A stretch of 64,000 bases of DNA from SAR202 cluster bacterium Casp-Chloro-G4 (GCA_002816705.1 MUCK01000017.1:1-64000), one strand, 5' to 3'; counted from the stretch's first letter, positions 7,917-17,320 are shown. Program-made: numbers and translations. The notes: generated by a model from the letters alone, not told the origin.

Positions 7917-9332
7917 CTAGCCCAGCAGTTTTCCCGGGTTGAGGATAAGGTTCGGGTCCAGCGTCCTCTTGATTGCCTGCGCAACATTCAGGCTATTGCC
8001 CAACTCGTCACCCATCAGATGAGCTAGCTTGACGCCAACGCCGTGGCAATACTCCATGGAACCACCCATTTGCTGCGCAAGATTCAATACCTGATCGACC
8101 ACATCAGCCATTTCAGGCGCGTTTCCATTCGAATGTTCCTCGTTCTCACGGGCAATGAGAAACGAGAAGAACTCTGGCCTAGCCCATAGCGACCACTCCC
8201 GGACGATGACGTTGGTGTCCTGAAAGATGCTTTGGCATTTCTTGCGGTAGGCCAGCACCTGTGAAATTGGCAGCGCAACGTGCAGGTAGTCCATGCGGTA
8301 GGAGGACCGGTCTCGCCTTGCCTTGGCAGGATCGTCACTTAGCAATACCTCTTGCCGATATCGCTCACCCGACGAGTGCCTGGTGTCCCAGAACTCCTGC
8401 GCCTCTTGCTGGTCTCCGGGACTACCGCCGAACCGCCCGCAAATATCCTGGGAGCGCGTCAGGTGGGCATCCACGTCCTCTCGAAATCCTTGGAACGCCA
8501 AGTACAGTGTGGCGCAGTCCTGGCTATCGCTGTTTTCCGGCCAGAACTCCTCACCGTAGTCCACCATGGCAGGCCTAACGCCCTCGGCGTACAACTGAGC
8601 CACAGCGTGGAATCCGGATTCAAAATCAGGGAAGTCTACCCCGAGAATCAGTTGCTTCTCCGGTAGGGGAAAGGCCCTCAGGGTCGCCTCCGTTACGACT
8701 CCTAGTGTTCCCTCCGTTCCTATCAAGAGACTATTCAGTGACGGTCCATAGGACGGCTTAGGTATGCCGTTGGTCCGGACAATTTCCCCATCCGGTAGGA
8801 CTGCTTCAAGCCCTAGAACCTGCTCGCCCATGGAGCCGTACTTGGCAGCGAGATACCCCATGCCGTTCGTGGAGATAGCCCCTCCCACAGTGGCAATTGG
8901 TCTGCTCCACGGGTCGTGCCCCATTAGCAGGCCCTGTTTATTGAAGGCGACGTTAGCGTCCTCCAAAACAACCCCAGGCTGCAACCGGGCAACCATGTCC
9001 TGGCTCCTAACGTCAACTACGACGTTCATGCGTTGCAGGTTAAGGATGATGCACTCGTCCATTGATGTAGCAGCGCCCATAACTCCAGTGCCCCCGCCAT
9101 ATGGCACAACTGGTACCTGGTGGGCCTGAGCGTACTTTAGAATGGCTGATACGTGCTGCGCCGAGGTAGGCCAAGCGACTGCGCCAGGGTTAGCCTCAAG
9201 GCGGTGTGCAGCCCTAAATGCACGGTAAACGCCTAGCGCATCGCCGGAGTATCGGTCGATCTGCCCTCTATCCGTGGAGACGCAGCCAGCCCCGACAAGG
9301 CGTGCAAGGTCTGCTCCGAGGGTACTGTTCAT
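7917..9332 (-). CDS. FAD-linked oxidase, glycolate/D-lactate dehydrogenase (GlcD) family
   Basis: A 471-aa single-chain flavoprotein. The PCMH-type FAD-binding domain covers roughly residues 50-230: VPVVPYGGGTGVMGAATS, then HDPWSRPIATVGGAISTNGMG. The C-terminal domain ends in LDPNLILNPGKLLG, as in GlcD, D-lactate dehydrogenases and alkyl-DHAP synthase relatives. It probably oxidises a 2-hydroxyacid, but the substrate cannot be read from the sequence. No GlcE/GlcF partners are adjacent. It lies 49 bases downstream of cysS on the same strand and could be cotranscribed. Confidence 0.88.
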   Translation of the reverse strand: MNSTLGADLARLVGAGCVSTDRGQIDRYSGDALGVYRAFRAAHRLEANPGAVAWPTSAQHVSAILKYAQAHQVPVVPYGGGTGVMGAATSMDECIILNLQRMNVVVDVRSQDMVARLQPGVVLEDANVAFNKQGLLMGHDPWSRPIATVGGAISTNGMGYLAAKYGSMGEQVLGLEAVLPDGEIVRTNGIPKPSYGPSLNSLLIGTEGTLGVVTEATLRAFPLPEKQLILGVDFPDFESGFHAVAQLYAEGVRPAMVDYGEEFWPENSDSQDCATLYLAFQGFREDVDAHLTRSQDICGRFGGSPGDQQEAQEFWDTRHSSGERYRQEVLLSDDPAKARRDRSSYRMDYLHVALPISQVLAYRKKCQSIFQDTNVIVREWSLWARPEFFSFLIARENEEHSNGNAPEMADVVDQVLNLAQQMGGSMEYCHGVGVKLAHLMGDELGNSLNVAQAIKRTLDPNLILNPGKLLG

Positions 9333-9381
9333 GGTGTGCCTGCAATGAGGGTTCGATTTATGCGGACGTTCGCTACGGCTG

Positions 9382-10746
9382 CTAGCCTATCTTCCATCCA
9401 GTTCCGCCGGCAGAGTCTTCCAGTGTGACGCCCAACGCTGCCAGCTTGTCGCGTATCTGGTCGGAAATCTCAAACTGTTTGGCTGCTCTTAATTGAGATC
9501 GAATTTCAATTAACAAGTCAACAAAGGGAGCCGCGTCGCCGCCTGATTTTGCGTCGGGTTCCGAAAGATCTATGCCCAAGATATCTGCCATTTCGCGAAG
9601 TCCTTTGCGGGCAGGGGAGACGTCTTTGCCTTCTTCCCTGCCACGATTAATGTCGTGCGACAGATCGAACAGCACCGCCAGCGCCCTGGGAGTGTTCAGA
9701 TCGTCGTCCATAGCCTCAGTGAATCGGGTTTGGTAGGACTCAGCGTGAATAGCCTCGCCTTGCGCAGAGTCGCCTTCATCTTTGGCTGCGTAGCGCAGTC
9801 GCTCTATGGCGCGTTCCTGTGCCGCTATGTTCTGCTCGCTGTATACCAGCGGGTTGCGGTAATGAGAGCTGAGGAAGAATAGTCTCAAGGCCGCAGGTGA
9901 GAACTGGTCTAGCGCCTGCCGCACGGAGATGACATTGCCTATAGACTTACTCATCTTATCTTCGCCGATACTCAGAAGGCCGTTGTGCATCCAGAATCGG
10001 GCAAAGGGTTCGCTGGAGGTGAAGGACTCGCTCTGGGCTATTTCGTTTTCATGGTGTGGAAAGATGAGATCCTGTCCGCCGCCGTGAATATCAATGGTCT
10101 CTCCGAGATACTTCATGGACATGGCGCTGCACTCAATGTGCCAGCCCGGCCTGCCGGGGCCCCACGGACTGTCCCACGCAGGCTCGCCAGGCTTCTGTGT
10201 CTTCCAAAGCGCGAAGTCACGAGGGTCCTCTTTTATCTCGCCGAGCTCCACCCTGGCCCCAGCCAGAAGGTCTTCGGCGTTGCGACCACTCAGCTTGCCG
10301 TAGTCCTCGTCGCGGTTGACGCGGAAGTATACGTCGCCGCTGGTGGAATAGGCATAGCCTCCGTCTTCCAGACCCTTAATCATACTGATGATCTTGGGAA
10401 TTTCCTTGGTGGCCCGAGGGTACTGGTGTGCCCTGCGGATGTTCAGCGCGTCCGTCTCCTCCAGATATTGCTGGATGTTTTCCTCCGCCAACTCCTCGAC
10501 AGTAATACCACGGCTATTGGCGGCGGCTATCATCTTGTCATCGATATCGGTGAAGTTTTGGACGTGCTTTATCTTGAAGCCTTTATGCTCCATATAGCGG
10601 CGGACCACGTCGAAAACCACAGAGAACATTGCGTGGCCGATGTGAGAAGAGGAGTAAGGAGTGATGCCGCAAACGTACATCCGTACCTTGCCGTCCGCGG
10701 TGGTGAATTCCTCTTTTTCTCCAGTAAGCGTGTTGTAAAGTTTCAT
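9382..10746 (-). CDS. cysS: Cysteinyl-tRNA synthetase
   Basis: Class I aminoacyl-tRNA synthetase charging tRNA(Cys). The 454-aa length fits CysRS. Zinc-site residues include Cys26 in MYVCGITPY and Cys206 in GWHIECSAMS. The HIGH motif is at 35-38 (SHIGHA) and KMSKS at 264-268. The C-terminal DALR and small tail domains are present (QFEISDQIRDKLAALGV). MshC of mycothiol synthesis is similar but shorter and lacks this tail. Its ATG overlaps the ispF stop by 4 bases. The order yacL-like, ispD, ispF, cysS matches the arrangement known from Firmicutes. Confidence 0.96.
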   Translation of the reverse strand: MKLYNTLTGEKEEFTTADGKVRMYVCGITPYSSSHIGHAMFSVVFDVVRRYMEHKGFKIKHVQNFTDIDDKMIAAANSRGITVEELAEENIQQYLEETDALNIRRAHQYPRATKEIPKIISMIKGLEDGGYAYSTSGDVYFRVNRDEDYGKLSGRNAEDLLAGARVELGEIKEDPRDFALWKTQKPGEPAWDSPWGPGRPGWHIECSAMSMKYLGETIDIHGGGQDLIFPHHENEIAQSESFTSSEPFARFWMHNGLLSIGEDKMSKSIGNVISVRQALDQFSPAALRLFFLSSHYRNPLVYSEQNIAAQERAIERLRYAAKDEGDSAQGEAIHAESYQTRFTEAMDDDLNTPRALAVLFDLSHDINRGREEGKDVSPARKGLREMADILGIDLSEPDAKSGGDAAPFVDLLIEIRSQLRAAKQFEISDQIRDKLAALGVTLEDSAGGTGWKIG

Positions 10747-11225
10747 TCGATTCGCGTAATTGTTGCCACGGCCGTACAGGATATTCCCTCGCCTCTACCG
10801 ATGAAACCGAGGCCGTCTGTGGTCGTGGCCTTTAGATTCAGCGAATCCTCACTCAGACCCAGCAATTTGGCCATAGACAGCTTCATCTGGGGCATAAACG
10901 GCCTGAGTATGGGACGCTCGGCAAGTATTGTAGCATCAACATATTCGACACGCCAGAGAGCCGCCTTCAGCATCTTTTGGGTTTCCGTGAGGAGTACTCC
11001 ACTGGCTATTCCGAGGTAACGCTCGTCACCCGGCGGGAAGTGGGTTCCGATATCGCCCAAAGCGGCCGCGCCCAACATTGCGTCTATAACGGCATGAATC
11101 AGCACGTCGGCGTCGCTGTTGCCATCGAGGCCCTTCTCGAATGGAATGACCACGCCACCGAGCACAAGCTCTCGACCCTCCACCAGCGGATGAACGTCAA
11201 TTCCAATGCCTGTTCGTTGCGTCAC
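10743..11225 (-). CDS. ispF: 2-C-methyl-D-erythritol 2,4-cyclodiphosphate synthase
   Basis: MEP-pathway enzyme making the cyclic diphosphate from CDP-methylerythritol 2-phosphate. The 160-aa protein has GIGIDVHPLVEGRELVLGG with the metal-binding Asp-x-His, SDADVLIHAVIDAMLGAA and DIGTHFPPGD, and ends in the expected EGI-containing strand. The start is GTG at 11225, overlapping the ispD stop as GTGA; the 3' end overlaps cysS by 4 bases. The three genes are therefore translationally coupled. The product feeds the isoprenoids used by the hopanoid genes elsewhere in the window. Confidence 0.97.
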   Translation of the reverse strand: MTQRTGIGIDVHPLVEGRELVLGGVVIPFEKGLDGNSDADVLIHAVIDAMLGAAALGDIGTHFPPGDERYLGIASGVLLTETQKMLKAALWRVEYVDATILAERPILRPFMPQMKLSMAKLLGLSEDSLNLKATTTDGLGFIGRGEGISCTAVATITRIE

Positions 11226-11959
11226 TGGGCGGCCTCTGGGTTTGTTTCTGTGAGCGACCGCAAAATAGCCTCAGCCACAGGGAGGTCTTCTGGCGTTGTA
11301 ATCTTAATATTGCTGTAAGACCCGGCGAAAACCTTCACCTCGCCCCCGATACGCTCCACCATGGCTGCGTCATCAGTAACCTCGTCGATTACCTCATGGT
11401 GCGCCTGTTGCAACAGGTCTCGACGAAACACCTGGGGCGTCTGGATAATCCAAAGCCCGTCCCTTGGGACTGTCGTAAGAACGTATCCCTGAGCGTCGGC
11501 CGTTTTGATAGTGTCCTTGACCGGAACGGCGGCAACGGCTGCCCCAGTGCGTCTCGCCTCAAGCAGTCCAAATTCGACCATATGTCGCTGAATGAACGGC
11601 CTGGCCCCATCCTGAACAATGATCCAATCGCAGTCGCTCAGCGCCTCCAGACCATTCTGGACCGAGTCCTGACGTCTTTTCCCGCCCGCACAGACCGCCC
11701 GCACTTTGGGTAGGCTATGCGAGGCAACAAGGGCCATTGCTTCGGAAAGACGTCCCTGGGAGGTAACAAGAACGATATCGGTAACGCTATGACAGCCCTG
11801 TAGAATATCCAAACTGTGGAGAACGAGAGGCCTGCCGCCTAGCTCTGTAAATATCTTGTCGACGTCGCCCATTCGACGGCTCTCGCCTGCAGCGACAACA
11901 ATGGCCCCCACTCGGGAGCGGGGGGCATTATGAACTATATGGTTTGACGAATTTGTCAA
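11222..11959 (-). CDS. ispD: 2-C-methyl-D-erythritol 4-phosphate cytidylyltransferase
   Basis: MEP-pathway nucleotidyltransferase joining CTP and methylerythritol 4-phosphate. AIVVAAGESRRMGDVDKIF near residues 19-37 is the nucleotide-binding loop; VQDGARPFI near 107 and TPQVFRRDLL near 175 are conserved. The TTG at 11959, with GAGG eight bases upstream, is the best-supported start. A shorter start at the GTG just before AIVVAAG would also give a full enzyme. The gene follows the PIN-TRAM gene after 5 bases and overlaps ispF. Confidence 0.95.
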   Translation of the reverse strand: MTNSSNHIVHNAPRSRVGAIVVAAGESRRMGDVDKIFTELGGRPLVLHSLDILQGCHSVTDIVLVTSQGRLSEAMALVASHSLPKVRAVCAGGKRRQDSVQNGLEALSDCDWIIVQDGARPFIQRHMVEFGLLEARRTGAAVAAVPVKDTIKTADAQGYVLTTVPRDGLWIIQTPQVFRRDLLQQAHHEVIDEVTDDAAMVERIGGEVKVFAGSYSNIKITTPEDLPVAEAILRSLTETNPEAAQ

Positions 11960-11964
11960 ATAAA

Positions 11965-13002
11965 TCAGCCTCGTTTTGGCTGAGCGAAAACAATGCTGCC
12001 CGTGGAGGTCTGGAGCATTCGCGTCACCAGCACCTCCAGGTCGCGATTTACGAACCTGTTGCCGCCCTCGATGACCACCATAGTGCCGTCGTCCAGGAAG
12101 CCCACGCCCTGACCAGGCTCCTTGCCTTCCTGAATAACACGTACGGTCATTCCCTCCCCTGGCAAAACCACAGGCTTAAGAGAATTGGACAGTTCGTTCA
12201 CGTTCAGTACTGGGACGCCGTGAATTTGCGCCACCCGATTCAGGTTATAGTCGGTTGTAACGATGGAGCCGTTCATTTCCTTTGCCACGTCCACCAGCAT
12301 GGCGTCAACCTCCAGCCCATCACGAATGGCGATGTCGAGGACTCTAACGGGAATCTCCGTCTCCTGGCGCAGCCTGTTCAGCATCTCAAGGCCCCTGCGT
12401 CCCCGAGCGCGTCTTAACGAGTCGCTGGAGTCGGCAATGTGCCTTAATTCATCCAGAATGAAGCTGGGAATTACGATGGTGCCTCTCAGGAAGCCGGTTT
12501 GTGTTACGTCGGCGATGCGACCATCAATGATGGCGCTCGTGTCCAGCAATATGTTGCCCCCGCCACTTCCGTTCGTGCTTAAATCGCTGGGCAAAAGGTG
12601 AGCAAAGACATCGCGCTCGCCCCTGGAAAGCAGGAATCCCCCTACATAGGCAAGTAGCACGCTCAGAGCAACCGGTAACCCCAGGCCCAACCAGCCGGGG
12701 ACCCGAGAGAGAGGAATGGAGAGAAGGAGGGCGACTAGAAGCCCCAGCACGCCGCCGAGTATGGTGGACAGCAGCCGCGATGTGGGAATGCTTTCAATCT
12801 GTAAAACAAGGTTGTGGGCGAATCGAACCGACAGGTACGGGGTAGCCAAAAGACCCAGGACCAGGCCAAGAATCGTAAGGCCCAAAACCCAGGGCACGTA
12901 CAACTCAGGTCCCCAGACTTGGCTGATGTATTCACCTAGCCTCCATCCACCGGTGGCCAGGATAGCCCCACCAATAAGACGGGCTATAATTTCCGTAACC
13001 AT
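11965..13002 (-). CDS. Membrane PIN-TRAM domain protein (YacL type)
   Basis: A 345-aa protein with four predicted N-terminal membrane helices (about residues 5-130). A PIN nuclease domain follows with acidic residues (LLDTSAIIDGRIADV near 150, later VTTDYNLNRVA), and then a C-terminal TRAM domain (GEGMTVRVIQEGKEPGQGVG, GTMVVIEGG). This architecture is conserved in Bacillus YacL and mycobacterial PIN/TRAM proteins, where it also stands upstream of ispD. A role in RNA processing at the membrane is suspected but the target is unknown. The ribosome-binding site is GAGG before the ATG. Confidence 0.9.
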   Translation of the reverse strand: MVTEIIARLIGGAILATGGWRLGEYISQVWGPELYVPWVLGLTILGLVLGLLATPYLSVRFAHNLVLQIESIPTSRLLSTILGGVLGLLVALLLSIPLSRVPGWLGLGLPVALSVLLAYVGGFLLSRGERDVFAHLLPSDLSTNGSGGGNILLDTSAIIDGRIADVTQTGFLRGTIVIPSFILDELRHIADSSDSLRRARGRRGLEMLNRLRQETEIPVRVLDIAIRDGLEVDAMLVDVAKEMNGSIVTTDYNLNRVAQIHGVPVLNVNELSNSLKPVVLPGEGMTVRVIQEGKEPGQGVGFLDDGTMVVIEGGNRFVNRDLEVLVTRMLQTSTGSIVFAQPKRG

Positions 13003-13738
13003 TTCAACGCCTCAAAAACCGGCCTGCGAACCAAACGTATTAGGTGTCCGATGAATATCAGGGAAAGGGGGAATTAACCTATCCCTGTGCATTCATATAA
13101 CCTTCTAGATCGGACCTGCCGGTCTTGGTCGGACCAGGGTCAAACAATTCACATGCCCCCATCCAGGGAAATTTGGCATGCCGACCAGTAGTAGCCCACC
13201 CGTTTTTATGTAATCCAAATATGCGCTATCTCACACCTTCACAGTAGCATTGAAATCGAACTAATGTCAACGGCGTATACACCTGCAATCACATGTTTAT
13301 GCGGCGCATGGAAGGTGACTGCTTAGGTGAGGTGACTGCCGACCATACGGGTCGATGTCGATTACGATTGCTGATCTCCCCCGCCATCTAGGCCAATTCG
13401 TCGCATGTTGGCGTCTTGTCGCGGTGTTGCCGTAGTCCATCATGGATTCATATAAAAACGATACATCTCCAACCCCAAGTAACTTGATTTAGCGTTTTTC
13501 TAATTTACTCATCAGCAAGCTTATATACATTACATGTCATCGGTGTTCCTTTACTTTACTGCCCTAACCAGTCTTGGATGAATATGAGATGCTAAGTTGA
13601 AGAACAGGAGTGATTTTTACGCACCCGCCTCGATAGTTCGCAGAGATTGCGTAATAGATGTCGTGCACTAGGGTTCATGACCTTCGATAAGTGGTAAAAT
13701 ATGACATAAAGGCTCTGTTGAAATGGAAAGAGATACAA
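13003..13738. other. 736-bp intergenic region without a recognised gene
   Basis: No reading frame with recognisable protein content, tRNA or strong terminator was found here. Short repeats are visible (GGTGACTGC twice near 13313 and 13331; TCGGACC twice near 13110 and 13128). The stretch near 13440-13560 is A+T rich and may hold the promoter of the EVE-domain gene. It is the longest gene-free stretch in the window. Confidence 0.5.
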
Positions 13739-14533
13739 ATGGGCAAAAACTACTGGATGATGGTTGCATCTCCAGAAGACTTTGAAGTAACCAAGGAACA
13801 TGGCTTTACGGTATACGGCGTTCGAGGAAAGTACCGCCGCCGCGCGCAGCGCATGCAGCCTGACGATCGAATGCTCTTCTACGTCAAAGGTCTTCGTAAG
13901 TGGACCGCTACGGCCACAATAACCTCGCTATTTTTCGAGGACCGCAGCCCTATCTGGAACGTAAATGGTAGGGAAGAAGTATACCCTTTCAGGGTCAAGA
14001 CCAAGCCGGAGATCGTCCTAGATGAAGAAGATTATATAGATGCGCTAATGCTGGCCCCACGCCTGGAATACGTCAAACGGTGGGCGCCGGAAGACTGGCC
14101 TCTGGCTTTTTTCGATAGCCTGCACCTTATTCCACAAAAAGACTTTCGGCTTATCGAAGCGGAGATGAACCGGTTTGTAGGTCCGAAACGGAACAGGCCA
14201 CTTCGTAACGTTCCAGACAGCGGGCGCGGTGGCGATCCAAGGCAGGCCAACAATCGAGGGGGGAATGGTGCCCCAAACACCAATCAGAGAAACGGACTGA
14301 TAGTGCCGCAGTCTGCTCGGAACATCCCGACTGCTCCTATTGCAGCGCCATATGACGAGCGCGAGTTCGTCTCACCAGCAAGTCCGGTTTCGGGGCAGAT
14401 GCATGATAGGCCCGTAGATGAACATGGTGCACGGCCTGTGATCGGACAAACCGAATCTAAAAATGCACAGGATTCAGTAGTCGACGATCACCCGGCTACG
14501 GAAGACTCCTCGACCAGTTCGTCTACGACGTAG
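13739..14533 (+). CDS. EVE-domain protein with long low-complexity C-terminal tail
   Basis: Residues 1-145 are an EVE (PUA-like) domain: GKNYWMMVASPEDFEVT, then RRRAQRMQPDDRMLFYVKG and a closing segment around FFDSLHLIPQKDF. EVE domains are thought to recognise modified bases in DNA or RNA and often serve as readers in defence or RNA-modification proteins. Residues about 155-264 are rich in Asn, Gly, Pro, Ser and Thr and look disordered, which is unusual for stand-alone EVE proteins. The ATG at 13739 is chosen because GGAAAGAGA lies at the correct distance; an in-frame GTG at 13691 lacks this. The last 46 bases overlap the 3' end of the convergent aldo/keto reductase. Confidence 0.8.
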   Translation: MGKNYWMMVASPEDFEVTKEHGFTVYGVRGKYRRRAQRMQPDDRMLFYVKGLRKWTATATITSLFFEDRSPIWNVNGREEVYPFRVKTKPEIVLDEEDYIDALMLAPRLEYVKRWAPEDWPLAFFDSLHLIPQKDFRLIEAEMNRFVGPKRNRPLRNVPDSGRGGDPRQANNRGGNGAPNTNQRNGLIVPQSARNIPTAPIAAPYDEREFVSPASPVSGQMHDRPVDEHGARPVIGQTESKNAQDSVVDDHPATEDSSTSSSTT

Positions 14534-15495
14534 AAATTCTCGTCGTAGAGCTCCACGATTCGGTCCAGGAACTCCTGAGGGATATCGGGCGTTTCGGACA
14601 TCGCAGTGAACTCCTCTAGCTGAGGAATGTTCGTAAAGTTCGGCAGCACCGACGCCACCATCGGGCCGGACAACGCGAATTTGATCGCAAGCTGCCCTAT
14701 TGTGGAATCCATGTTCTGCATTAGGAAATCGAGTTGGCCGATCTTCTTCAACGAGTTATTCAGCCAGACCTGCCTGCGATGACTTCGATGGTCGCTCTGC
14801 TCGAATATCGTGTCCTTGTTGTATGTGCCGTCCAACATGCCTGACGCATGGGGCACCCTGGTTATAAAGCCAGTCTTTTCCCGCTCCGCCGAGGGGAACC
14901 ATTTTCGAGTAGGCTCCTGCTCCAGAATGCTGTAAATGATCTGCATGGCCTTGGCATGCCGACCCGACAAGGCAGCTTCGCCCTCTTCCTCCCAGCCAAT
15001 GTCCGGGCCGATGGCAAAGCCGTAGTTAAGTATCTTGCCTTCTTGAACTAGCTCGTCCAGGGTGCCGAAAAGCTCATCATTTTCGATGGCGTCCATCTTC
15101 GGGTTGTGAAGCTGATAAAGGTCAATGTAATCCGTGTTCAGGCGTCGCAGGCTCTGCTCGCAAGCGAAACGCACAAACTCCGGTGTCCACTTCTGCGGGC
15201 GCTCCGTGTGGCCTTCCCGTTCTACATTAGTGTAAAAGTCATAGCCAAACTTGGTTCCTATAATGACCTCGTGGCGGTGCTTGCCCAATGCCTTGGCCAG
15301 GATCTCCTCGCCGTAGCCTTCGCCGTACGTGTCCCCTGTGTCGAAGAAGTTAACGCCAAGGTCCATTGCCTTGGTAAGAAGGTTTATGCCCTGGTCCTCT
15401 TCAATTTTTCCCCACCAATTGGTGGCGACCGTCCAGACGCCAAAACCGACTTCGGAAACGTTGAGGTCAGTAGTTCCCAGCTGCCTATATTTCAC
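14488..15495 (-). CDS. Aldo/keto reductase
   Basis: A 335-aa NAD(P)H-dependent oxidoreductase of the AKR superfamily. It starts MKYRQLGTTDLNVSEVGFG. It carries the catalytic Asp in FFDTGDTYGEGYGEE (Asp and Tyr), the Lys in IIGTKFGYD, and the His in DLYQLHNP. The C-terminal NADP-binding end is shorter than in YhdN-like relatives. The substrate is unknown. The start is GTG at 15495 with GGCAGGCAAG upstream. The DUF1802 gene lies 46 bases upstream on the same strand. Its 3' end overlaps the EVE gene tail to tail. Confidence 0.9.
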   Translation of the reverse strand: MKYRQLGTTDLNVSEVGFGVWTVATNWWGKIEEDQGINLLTKAMDLGVNFFDTGDTYGEGYGEEILAKALGKHRHEVIIGTKFGYDFYTNVEREGHTERPQKWTPEFVRFACEQSLRRLNTDYIDLYQLHNPKMDAIENDELFGTLDELVQEGKILNYGFAIGPDIGWEEEGEAALSGRHAKAMQIIYSILEQEPTRKWFPSAEREKTGFITRVPHASGMLDGTYNKDTIFEQSDHRSHRRQVWLNNSLKKIGQLDFLMQNMDSTIGQLAIKFALSGPMVASVLPNFTNIPQLEEFTAMSETPDIPQEFLDRIVELYDENFYVVDELVEESSVAG

Positions 15496-15541
15496 ACTTG
15501 CCTGCCTTATACAAAATGAAAGTTAAATCTTAGTGAGAAGA

Positions 15542-16135
15542 CTAGACCGCCATCGGCGCGCCGCCGAGTACCTGTCTTAATACTTCGGCACGATCTTCGT
15601 AGGCCTGGTCCGAGAGCACGGGCACCATGACGCTCAGAGGAACATCCTGGCCCAACTCAACCCAGGACTTGCATCCTCCGTATTCGGCCAGTACCGGTAG
15701 TGCCTGGGGCTGCTGCAGTTCGTACACGCGTAGAAGAGCTATCGTGACGGGCTGCTTTGGCCGCCAGTTCAAACGCTTATTAGCATAGTCCTTGGTCCAA
15801 ATGTGGTACGGGGCCACGTCATCTAGTAAGTCCTGCTCGCTGACCTGGAATTTGTCGGTTACCTGACACCAGTATCCAAGTGTGACCAGACCCGGAACAT
15901 CGTTTTCATCCAACGTCTGCTGCAGATCGGCCTGATATTCCGGCATTATCAGTTCAGCGTTTTGATGTTCGTAAGTCGGGTAGAGCAAGAATTCAGGATG
16001 GACGACTCGAAATTCTTTATCGTCGATGTGTATTCCGCCCTTGCGGAGAATGAGTATCTGCTTACCCTCCGACAGGGCTTTGACAGCAACCGCCCACTCC
16101 TTCAAGGCTAGATCTGAACTAGGTGGCAGCATCAT
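15542..16135 (-). CDS. DUF1802 family protein
   Basis: A 197-aa protein matching the DUF1802/COG4293 pattern: LKEWAVAVKALSEGKQILIL, RKGGIH, then FRVVHPEFLLYPTYEHQNAEL. No enzymatic function is established for this family. The protein has no membrane segment or signal peptide. It is probably cotranscribed with the aldo/keto reductase 46 bases downstream. Upstream (16136-16335) lies a 200-bp gap before LysR in which nothing specific is seen. Confidence 0.8.
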   Translation of the reverse strand: MMLPPSSDLALKEWAVAVKALSEGKQILILRKGGIHIDDKEFRVVHPEFLLYPTYEHQNAELIMPEYQADLQQTLDENDVPGLVTLGYWCQVTDKFQVSEQDLLDDVAPYHIWTKDYANKRLNWRPKQPVTIALLRVYELQQPQALPVLAEYGGCKSWVELGQDVPLSVMVPVLSDQAYEDRAEVLRQVLGGAPMAV

Positions 16136-16335
16136 CTACAACATCTCCCGTAGTACTTTCTAAATTGCCAGTTTCTTACTTTGAACTTGCCCTTATTATA
16201 ACCAACAGGGCTCACAGTAGTCGAATGCGATCCGTCCGATTTTCTGCGATATTCGAAGCATCTCGTATATGTAATATCAACGTATGGGGGACCTATTTAA
16301 CAGTGCGGCTGTACTGTAAACGAACGAAAAAGTTC

Positions 16336-17247
16336 TCAGGAGGCATCCCAAGGCAGGGGTTTTTGTTCTTGGAGAAAGGTAAGAAAGGCCTTTTGCGCGG
16401 GTGGCAAATTTCGGTCGTTGCGATGGAACACGGTCAGAGGTCTTCGGCAATCCCATCCCTTCACATCGACAACTGTCAAAAAGCCAGCCAAGGTATCCGG
16501 CTCTACTGCGAATTTGGAAATAATACCCAGACCAAGCCCGGCGGCCACAGCTCTTTTCACGGCTTCGTTGCTACCTAGTTCCATGTTGACTTTTACCGTA
16601 ATGCCGCCGTCTTTGAGGCATTCCTCGGCAGTACTCCGCGTAGCTGACCCCTCTTCTCTTAAGATGAATTCCTCGCCATCCAGGTCTTGCAAAGAGACCT
16701 CGTCGATCTTGGCTAGGGGATGGTCCGGCGAGGCTATGACGACGATCTCATCTTCGACGTAGGGGAAGGACGCCAACCCTTGCAGGTTAACGGTAGCGCC
16801 GGCCATTCCCAGGTCCAATTCGTGGTTAACGATACGCTCCACGATGGACTGGGTGTTCGTTATTGCCAGAGAAACCTCGACACCAGGATATTGCCTACGA
16901 AACTTACCAATAGCCCAGGGAAGTATGTACTCGCCGGGGGTAGAGGATGAGCCTATGGTCAGCCGTCCCGCCTTCAATCCCTGAATATCCTGTACGGCGC
17001 TGCGCATCTCCTCGGACAAGGCGAATATCCGTTGTGTGTAGCCGAATACTGCTGTACCTGTGTCTGTGAGCTGCAAACCGCGACGCAGCCGGTGGATAAG
17101 CGGCGCTCCCAGCGTTGTTTCCAACTCTCTGACCTGGATAGAAACCGCAGGTTGACTGATAGAGAGCTCGTTGGCAGCTTTCGAGAAGCTTCCCAATCTG
17201 GCGACGGAATGGAAGATAAGTAGCTGGTGAAAATTCGTTTCTGTCAT
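16336..17247 (-). CDS. LysR-family transcriptional regulator
   Basis: A 303-aa regulator. The N-terminal winged helix covers residues 1-65 (FHSVARLGSFSKAANELSIS, then QPAVSIQVRELE). The effector-binding domain follows, with LTIGSSSTPGEYILPWAIGKF near 95-115, most like the CysL/CbbR branch. The ligand is unknown. It faces the Yip1-like gene across 144 bases that contain a perfect 18-bp palindrome and a direct repeat, so that gene or LysR itself is the obvious target. A minus-strand TATAAT at 17294-17289 is a likely -10, and the palindrome covers the place where its -35 should be. Confidence 0.93.
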   Translation of the reverse strand: MTETNFHQLLIFHSVARLGSFSKAANELSISQPAVSIQVRELETTLGAPLIHRLRRGLQLTDTGTAVFGYTQRIFALSEEMRSAVQDIQGLKAGRLTIGSSSTPGEYILPWAIGKFRRQYPGVEVSLAITNTQSIVERIVNHELDLGMAGATVNLQGLASFPYVEDEIVVIASPDHPLAKIDEVSLQDLDGEEFILREEGSATRSTAEECLKDGGITVKVNMELGSNEAVKRAVAAGLGLGIISKFAVEPDTLAGFLTVVDVKGWDCRRPLTVFHRNDRNLPPAQKAFLTFLQEQKPLPWDAS

Positions 17248-17302
17248 AATATGTGGCTTATAGTTTATTCAAATAAAATTTAACTAGCATTATACATATA
17301 TT

Positions 17303-17320
17303 CCAGGTGAATTCACCTGG
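17303..17320. promoter_or_regulatory. Perfect 18-bp palindrome, candidate LysR operator
   Basis: CCAGGTGAATTCACCTGG is its own reverse complement. It lies between the divergent LysR gene and the Yip1-like gene, overlapping the expected -35 of the LysR promoter (TATAAT at 17294-17289 on the minus strand). That position fits autorepression by a dimeric regulator. The LysR assignment is inference from position. Confidence 0.55.

Noticed and set aside
9985-11019. 344-aa open frame on the plus strand opposite cysS and ispF
   Set aside because: It is antisense to two well-supported genes with full catalytic motifs and shows no family pattern of its own.
13003-13738. tRNA, small RNA or CRISPR in the long gap
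   Set aside because: No cloverleaf, CCA end, anticodon arm or regularly spaced repeats; only short scattered repeats.
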